DNA from: Voacanga thouarsii
Taxonomy: Eukaryota > Streptophyta > Magnoliopsida > Gentianales > Apocynaceae
Assembly: GCA_026120185.1 (NCBI GenBank)
Contig: JANUWF010000008.1
Span: forward strand, 7,685,005-7,749,004
DNA: 64,000 nt
Reading direction: 5' to 3'
Shown here: positions 57,961-64,000 of the stretch, one piece after another
How positions within the stretch are numbered: position 1 is the stretch's first letter
How the letters are laid out: each line of letters begins with the position of its first letter
The notes under the pieces: model-generated
Database searches by the model: none
What the model saw: the letters and a program-made list of their open reading frames with translations, nothing else
What the model was told of the DNA's origin: nothing
Translations under genes and position numbers: made by a program

Positions 57961-58830
57961 ATCTTTTTTTCAGTTCCTGAAAACTTCTCTCATACTTTTC
58001 AATCCAAATATAACGAACTTTCTTTTGGGTGAGTCATGTTAAAAGTGAAGCTATCTTAGAATATCCCTTAATAATCCTTTGGTAATATCCTGCTAATCTA
58101 AAAAAACTTTGAATTTCAGTTGGAGTCTCAGGATGTTTCCAATTGGTTACTACTACAACTTTTGCAAGATCTACTATAATCCCGTCTTTAGATATCATGT
58201 GTCCCAGGAATGATACTTATTGTAGCCAAAACTCACACTTACTAAAATTTTCATATAATTTGGCCTCCCTTAACTTCCTCAATACTTTCTGAAGGTATTA
58301 TTCATATTCTTGAGGCTCCTTAGAATACACCAAGATATTATCTATGAATATAACCATAAAACTATCTAACTAAGGCCAAAAGGTTTAGTGCATCAAATCC
58401 ACGAAAATAGTAGGTGCATTGTTAACACTAAAGGGCATTACTATAAACTCAAAATGTCCATATCATATGTTAAATGTATTTTTTGATATATCCTCTTCTC
58501 GAATCCAAACTTAGTAACAACCTTACCTCAAGTCTAACTTCGAAAAACATCTTGCTCTTTGTACATAATCAAACAATTCATAAACTATAGGTATTGGATA
58601 TTTAATCTTTACCGTCACTACATTCAATCCTTGATAATCTATACATATCTGAAGTGACCTATCTTTCTTCTTAACAAACAATACAGGTACTCCCCAAGGT
58701 GAAGTACTTGGCCAAATAAACCCTTGCTCCAATAATTCCTGTAATTGTTTCTTGAGCTCATGTAATTTTGTAGGTGCCATTCTATAAGGAGCTCTTGAAA
58801 ATGGTTTTGTCGGTGGCACTCAATCAATAG
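57961..58830 (-). pseudogene. Chromovirus (minus): reverse transcriptase, active-site DD changed to DN
   Basis: 58819-58523 gives [20 protein letters not shown], then [39 protein letters not shown] and [10 protein letters not shown]. Further left: VMPFSVNNAPTIFVDLMH, then the catalytic box FIDNILVYSKEPQEY. The family has F(I/M)DDILVYS; the second Asp is Asn (AAT at 58337-58339). Several stops. It copies element RNA to DNA in active relatives; this copy is dead. Confidence 0.88.
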
Positions 58831-59400
58831 AAAGATCTACTTTTCTCTATGGTAGTAACTCTTTCGATTTTGCCAGAAAAACATCTAAATACTTATTCAC
58901 CACAGGGACATATTTGGGTTTCTTAACCTCTCCTGCCTTATTAATCACATAAGCTAAGTATCTAGTACACCATTTCCTAATCATCTTCTAAGCCTTAAGT
59001 CTCGATATAAAAACATTACTCTTTCTTCCTGCCTTGCCTACAAGTTCCAATATCAGTTTCCTAGGCCGATGGAATTGTACTACCTTATGTCTACGGTCAA
59101 CTTGAGCATGATGCTGAGATAGCCAGTTTATGCCCAAGATAGCATCATCGTCCCCTATGGGTAAACATACCAAATCTCCTCCCATAATTTCATTCTTTAC
59201 CAAAATCTTACAGCCCTTATGTATTTTCTCACTATTCATTTACTTTGTTAATAGGGTACTGACAATTATTTCATATGAAGTTTCATCCCCCTTAATCCCA
59301 ATAGCCACAGGAAATGAATTGGCAGTAAAAGAATACGTAGAACCGGGATCTACCAATACTTTAGTATCATGCTAAAAAATAAGAAGCATACCTTCCATTA
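58831..59400 (-). pseudogene. Chromovirus (minus): aspartic protease
   Basis: Minus-strand reading KVLVDPGSTYSFTANSFPVA (about 59370-59310), with a DPGSTYS active site in place of the usual DSGATHS. A stop at about 59240 is followed by MNSEKIHKGCKILVKNEIMG and DLVCLPIGDDDAILGINWLS, then HHAQVDRRHKVVQFHRP (59239-58988). It closely resembles the scrap at 3003-3410. Between 58830 and 58988 lies linker sequence to the RT. Confidence 0.85.
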
Positions 59401-60480
59401 CTGTGTCATGATTATCTATCTTTTCCAATGCAACCACTCGAGCATTCATTGTGGCTTAGTAGGTCCGGCTCTAGAGGTAGAAGCTTGTCCTGGGTTCCCT
59501 CTTCCTAGTCCTGATCTCTACCCTTGATTGTTTCTTCCGGATCAACTCCATCCTCCTATCCTTCGAGTGTGAGGACAATTGAAACTCTTATGCCCTACCT
59601 CCCCATAGATAAAGCATCTAAAAGAGGGTTGTTCTCTAGTCGAACCTCCCCTCTATATTTTTCCTTTCTTCTACCATCGGGGTTCTCCAGATTATTTTTT
59701 ACTCATACCCCGAAATCCATTTCGATTGCTCTCACCCATCTGTTCAGTGTTAGCCATCTCTCCTGCAGCATTATACCTAGTAGGAGCCATGCTTGCTAGT
59801 ACTCTTTTCAATTCTGGCCATAGACCTTTCACGAAGTGTCTAATCCTGTTTGCCTCTGAATGGACTAGAAGTGGGCAGTATTTCGACAGTCTAGTGAATT
59901 CAGCGGCATATTGCCCCATAGTACGACCTCCTTACTGAAAAGCCTAAAACTTATCCTCCTTCCTTTCTACCACCCAACTGGGGATAAACTTCTTAAAACT
60001 CAACTTGAAATCCGTCCACTCCCACTCTCGTTTTTTCATTTCTCTTACCCACTAATCTTGGGCAAGTCCTTTTAACTGAAATGTAGTAAATTGTACTTTC
60101 CTCTACTCTGAATAATTCAAAGCTGCAAAAATCTACTCCATTTGTTCGATCCAATTTTTGGCCTCTTATTACGAATAAGGTTACCATTGAAATTACGGAG
60201 GGTGAAATTTCAAAAAGCGCTCAAGAGCTTGGTCCGATTCAAATTCATTTTTTTTTTACTTTTCCTACTAATACTCTCATTCATTTTAGTATTCTCATTT
60301 ACTCTAGTAGCAGTCTTCGTCAACTGTTGAATGGTATTAGCCATTCTCTAAAATGTTTGGAATATAGTATGGTCCAAAGTTGTAAGGTGGGACCGTCCAT
60401 ATGCAGTTTCTCCACCATTGGCTCAGGGTTCTTCCGAGTAATTCGTGATGATTATCCGGGAGTTCTTTTAGGAGGCATGT
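59401..60480 (-). pseudogene. Chromovirus (minus): gag
   Basis: A likely start at about 60478 reads MPPKRT, then a stop, then RKNPEPMVEKL. 59919-59692 gives MGQYAAEFTRLSKYCPLLVH, then FVKGLWPELKRVLASMAPTR (retrotransposon gag core). A zinc knuckle near 59575-59620 reads CFIYGEVGHKSFNC, with the second Cys changed to Tyr. Frameshifts and stops separate the parts. The order gag-protease-RT-RNase H-integrase across 60480-57066 is that of a Ty3/gypsy chromovirus. Confidence 0.8.
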
Positions 60481-60566
60481 TGCCCTTGTCGTTCTTATCA
60501 ATCCTACCTATACAACGAAAGAGTTCTATCAGGTCCTATTATGATAAAACATTTCTATAATATTAG

Positions 60567-60578
60567 GCTCTAATACCA
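60567..60578 (-). promoter_or_regulatory. Primer-binding site, tRNA-iMet-like
   Basis: TGGTATTAGAGC on the minus strand, two bases from the LTR end at 60581. Identical to the plus-strand site at 4954-4965. Confidence 0.85.
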
Positions 60579-60580
60579 AT

Positions 60581-60697
60581 TGTAACACCCCTACTAAAAG
60601 TAACAACGGAAGCATACCAACCAGATGTCGCCTCGTCTTGTAATACCCCTACTAAAGGTAACAGCGGAAGCATATCAATACCAGGTATTGCCCTGTC
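60581..60697 (-). repeat. Tandem duplication of the LTR 3' terminus (58-bp period)
   Basis: TGTAACACCCCTACTAAAAG at 60581 is repeated as TGTAATACCCCTACTAAAGG at 60639, each followed by TAACAxCGGAAGCATAxCAA and a GTC(G/T)CC(T/C).GTC-like end. The outer copy abuts the primer site. Confidence 0.85.
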
Positions 60698-63215
60698 CAG
60701 TTTCCTAGGCAATGGGTCTTTATAACGAAAACAACAGAGTATACAAGGTCTAGATCTATACAACAACCCATACTGATGGTCACATACATATATATAACAG
60801 AAAATCTCAAACGTCAAAATTTCTGGTTTACATTAGTAATAAGGCACATTATCAAAAGAGAAACGTTCGAACCTAAACTACTATCCCTGTGGTATCGTCC
60901 TTCTATTCGTAGGTCTGTTTGACTCCAGATCCTACAAAAGGATAAGATAAAAGACACGTATGAGTGATAAATCACTCAGTGAGTCCCTTGTGTACTAGTG
61001 CTTTATGAAAGAACAGAGTACATAAAACTTCTATAGAATAGCATATCATTTGTTCACTGGAAACAATTCCAAAACTCTCTAAAGAAGAGTTTATTAAGAA
61101 CTCAATCATTTTTGAAAATCAGTGTTTCAGTTTCAAAAAATTGTCCTAATTTTCAAATCACAAGCACTTCTCTAACAGAAGGTCGGCCCGTATGCAAGTC
61201 TCGCAGTCCTTACCTTTAGCGCCATGTATCATTATACCGAGATTTCAGCCTGTAGTACTCAATTCGTGTGTCGCCAGAATAAGTACACTACAGTGTACTT
61301 CTGCTCAGGTATACCGCAGCATACCTAATGTACCGCAACATACTACCAACCTAACTCACCATAATCCAGGGGTCCCTATACCAGCCTAACAAACCATAAA
61401 CCTCAGATCACCATACCAACCTTACTCACAATAAACCAGGGGTCCTCTTTCCAACCTTACTCACCATAAGCCAGGACGACTCATCTCAATGTCCTATCAC
61501 CCCATTCGAAGTAAGACAATCCCTAGAACTAGGCCAGGTTTCTAAGGCCATCTAACACTAACATAGCCTAGTGCAAAGATCAAAGTCCTTGTTGAGTACT
61601 CAACGTTACCAATATAAACCCCTTCTAACTGATCAGGCCTGAAGGTTATCTGATCCCGAAGGACTTTCAAACAAATATTTTTCGGGCAAAATAACATTTT
61701 TTAGAATTTGATCCTACTGACTTACAAGTAAGATCATCATTCACATAGGCTACGCAAAGCCAATCAATTCATTCCATAGGCACTTTAGGCAAATAAAATA
61801 ATTTTTGGGATCAAAATGTTATTTTTCAAAAATCAATCTCATCACAAGAGATCATTTTCCAAAACCGTGTCAAAATAGGGTAAAGAGTTCTTTTCACACA
61901 TCAAAACAAATTTCTAGGAGTATTCAGATCATTTTGCCTGTACATGATCACAAAGTTATTTCCCAAGGGCATTCAGGTCATTTTACCCATATCCGATTCC
62001 AAAAGATATTTCGAGGGTATTCACGTCATTTTACCCTTACCTAATTTGAAAAATGTTCACAAGACCAAAAGAGGATTAAATTTAAAGTTTCCAAATACAT
62101 TTCCACAAAATGTTCCAATAAGGGAATTTCAGTTAATTTATGAATACCCGATTTCAAAATTTATCATTTTTCGAAAATCCCATGTTTTTAATCCAAGAAG
62201 GACTAAATTTACAAAATTCATGCGTTAATCATTCATTAAGGTTTCCAATATTCAAACCCAAAATGGCGCAAAACAATTCTTGTTCAAATAAACCTGAAAT
62301 ATATTCAGGGATTTCCAAAACGGTATAAAATATAGCATTTCATGGAAAAAAAATGAAGGACACTGGCTTTCGAAAGGTTTTAGATGTCAAAGGGGCTCAC
62401 CTCGTGTCGTAATTAACTCTTTTCTATTTATGGCCGTTCAATCACCGTTTTTATCATTTTCAACAAACTGTTGGCCGTTTATTGATAAACCTACAGTAAA
62501 CATCCTTTTTGGGTCAAATCATTTTTTGCCGTAAAATAACCGACGGTTGGCCGATGTCTAACTGACATTCAGCCGACGGGGCCGATGGTTGGCCGACGGT
62601 TAAGGAAAATATTCAACTTTCGTTCACGTAGTTTTTTTGTCGTCTGTTCAATTCTTTAATTTTCCTTTTTCCACTTACTTTCTCCCTTCATATACAAGGG
62701 ATTCACTTAATATTTTGCATTTATTTCATTCAAAATCAGATAATTAATCATCCTTAAGTCCCTCCATTTTCGAACTCATTTTTCCAGAATTTCTCTGCTT
62801 GACATATGATTTTTTTTTTGTACATAACTTTCAATCCACAACTCCAATTTAGCTTTATGACATACCAAGACTATCATAAGACTCTTAAATTTAATTTTTT
62901 ATAAGCGCTTTTCAGAGTCCTGGTTCCCCTTACATTCTACGGGGCAAATACAACCCCAATAGTTTTACTTCAATTTCACTATTCATGATTTCCTGTGTTT
63001 TCCTTTAGCCTTTAACACCTTGAGGACATTAATTCATTCAATTTTTCTTCAAATATCTTTAATTCTATGATTTCCAAATTTCAACAGCTCCCAAGAGTCA
63101 AGCTTAATCAACACAAATTCACTTCTTCTAATCAAAAGCTAGTATATTTCATTTTTCCAACCAAGTAACTTCTATTTTCATTCTACTTTAGTCATCATCA
63201 CATCAACCAAAAGCA
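60581..63215 (-). repeat. Chromovirus G-type 5' LTR (3' 2.6 kb), minus orientation
   Basis: The minus strand ends AGTAGGGGTGTTACA at 60581. It aligns in reverse with the 6376-17978 and 3496-4951 LTR sequence (for example the ATTTTACCC.TACC repeats near 62030, and the AACCTTCAGGCC/TGATCAG region near 61640). TATA box at 60715-60724. The last 58 bases are tandemly duplicated. The LTR's 5' ~1.3 kb is missing, cut at 63216 by a copia-type LTR. Confidence 0.75.
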
Positions 63216-63397
63216 TGTTAGTGTTGTGCCCTAGAGGCAATCACTTGTACGTTATATATGACACATTTTATTTTAATAAAAGGCATTATTTATCTTATAG
63301 TTTCTTTTGTTTACTTTCGTGTAAAATAGTAGTTGGATAAAGTCTCTAGTACAACACTGTGTTAAGGAAATCTTGATGGAGATCATGATATGAGATT
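63216..63397 (+). repeat. Copia-type LTR P, first 182 bases
   Basis: Starts TGTTAGTGTTGTGCCCTAGA, nearly identical to 46345 onward. Cut at 63398 by a giant LTR. Confidence 0.85.
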
Positions 63398-63759
63398 TGT
63401 AACACCCTACTACCTAGGCCCAACAGGGCCGGGGATGTCGCCCCGTCCAAAGGACAAGGAGACTTTATAACTAGGTCACACCAACGAAAATAAAAATAAT
63501 ACTTTAAAAATTGAACTTATTACAACCCAAAAAATTCAAGAACAAATCTAAAATAGATTGTTCACTATCATCTCTCAAAGCAGCACATAAAGTAAAAAAC
63601 ACAAAGTCTTCAAAGTAGGAAACAATCTAGCTACTCATCTCCATAGTAGGATCGACCTGAAAACATGGTATAAAAGGTGATGAGATAAAAATCTCAGTAA
63701 GCCCGTGTGTGCTTTGAGTATTTTAGGTAAAACAGTTCATGTATGTAAGATGTAAAAAT
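63398..63759 (-). repeat. Giant Tekay/Del-like LTR E, 3' end
   Basis: TGTAACACCCTACTACCTAG with the GCCGGGGATGTCGCCCCGTC block and a TTATAAAG TATA region near 63455. Inserted in LTR P and itself interrupted at 63760. Confidence 0.85.
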
Positions 63760-64000
63760 TGTGAAACCCCGGTCAAAACCAACCTTAGAATAAAGAGGTT
63801 GGGATGCATATCATATTTTATTTCATGGTTAAATATATTTTCATACGATATTTATGTGTTTTGGATTCAGGTTTTATTGTCTTGAAGTCTTGTTGGTGAG
63901 TATTGTGTGAGAGGGGCAAGATGGTAATTTTTTGCCCGATGTGAAAATAGGGAGATAGCCCGTGGATTGAATAGAAAATAATTTTCTAGTGAAAATATCA
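63760..64000 (+). repeat. Giant Tekay/Del-like LTR E2, 5' end
   Basis: TGTGAAACCCCGGTCAAAAC onward matches the start of LTR C in plus orientation and runs off the window. It is nested in LTR E in the opposite orientation. Confidence 0.85.

Noticed and set aside
1..64000. CRISPR arrays, bacterial operons, rRNA genes or satellite centromere repeats
   Set aside because: No regularly spaced repeat-spacer units, no ribosome-binding-site gene clusters and no long high-copy monomer arrays were seen. All larger repeats resolve into LTRs or microsatellites.

Overview
This window is gene-poor plant nuclear DNA built almost entirely from nested, decayed LTR retrotransposons. I found no host protein gene, rRNA or true tRNA gene, and nothing bacterial or CRISPR-like. 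The plant assignment rests on the element lineages present: an Athila-type Ty3/gypsy element with a tRNA-Asp-like primer site, chromodomain-bearing Ty3/gypsy elements with tRNA-Met-like primer sites and giant (~4.0-4.5 kb) LTRs of Tekay/Del type, and Ty1/copia elements including a SIRE-like one. The species cannot be named from this sequence. The setting looks like a pericentromeric or other heterochromatic block.

Layout. 1-2999: gag/protease remnant, primer site and 5' LTR of an Athila-like element (minus). 3000-3410: chromovirus protease scrap. About 3496-17978: a plus-strand chromovirus (here 'G') reduced to a partial 5' LTR, primer site, leader remnant, chromodomain tail, polypurine tract and an ~4 kb 3' LTR. 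That 3' LTR was split by a 1.7 kb copia-type LTR (9874-11565) and by an Athila solo LTR (11856-17711), which is itself split by a 4.3 kb Tekay-like solo LTR (12540-16876). 17979-21015: a copia gag scrap, an array of CCACGGATTTGCC-like inverted motifs, and a truncated Tekay-like LTR. 21016-32959: one minus-strand copia element ('L') split by two more giant solo LTRs with perfect 5-bp target duplications. 32960-40668: a minus-strand SIRE-like copia element ('M') with gag to RNase H, a possible extra 3' ORF and a primer site. 40669-45735: a giant LTR with its polypurine tract, chromodomain and gag zinc knuckles (internally deleted). 45735-50351: a G-type LTR fragment split by a copia-type LTR, itself split by a 2.0 kb LTR of a third kind. 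50352-55717: a divergent LTR, a gypsy pol tail and unassigned AT-rich repeats. 55718-63215: a copia-type LTR followed by a minus-strand G-type chromovirus (integrase, RNase H, RT, protease, gag, primer site, LTR). 63216-64000: three successive LTR pieces nested in one another.

How it works together. These are layers of insertion rather than an operating pathway. The polyproteins carry stops, frameshifts and in several places loss of a catalytic residue: RT YVDD reduced to YVD in M, RT DD changed to DN in the minus G element, and integrase Glu changed to Lys in L. The most interesting non-textbook signals are as follows. (1) A tRNA-like block has Pol III A and B boxes at an identical 55-bp span in four independent copies of the giant LTR. 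(2) A short sense ORF, conserved in three of those LTRs, lies next to a CT tract and a GTAAG-like donor. (3) A GC-rich inverted-repeat module (AACCGGTGCCG / CGGCACCGGTT) is shared by otherwise unrelated retroelements. (4) An antisense ORF is kept open in several copies of the copia-type LTR.
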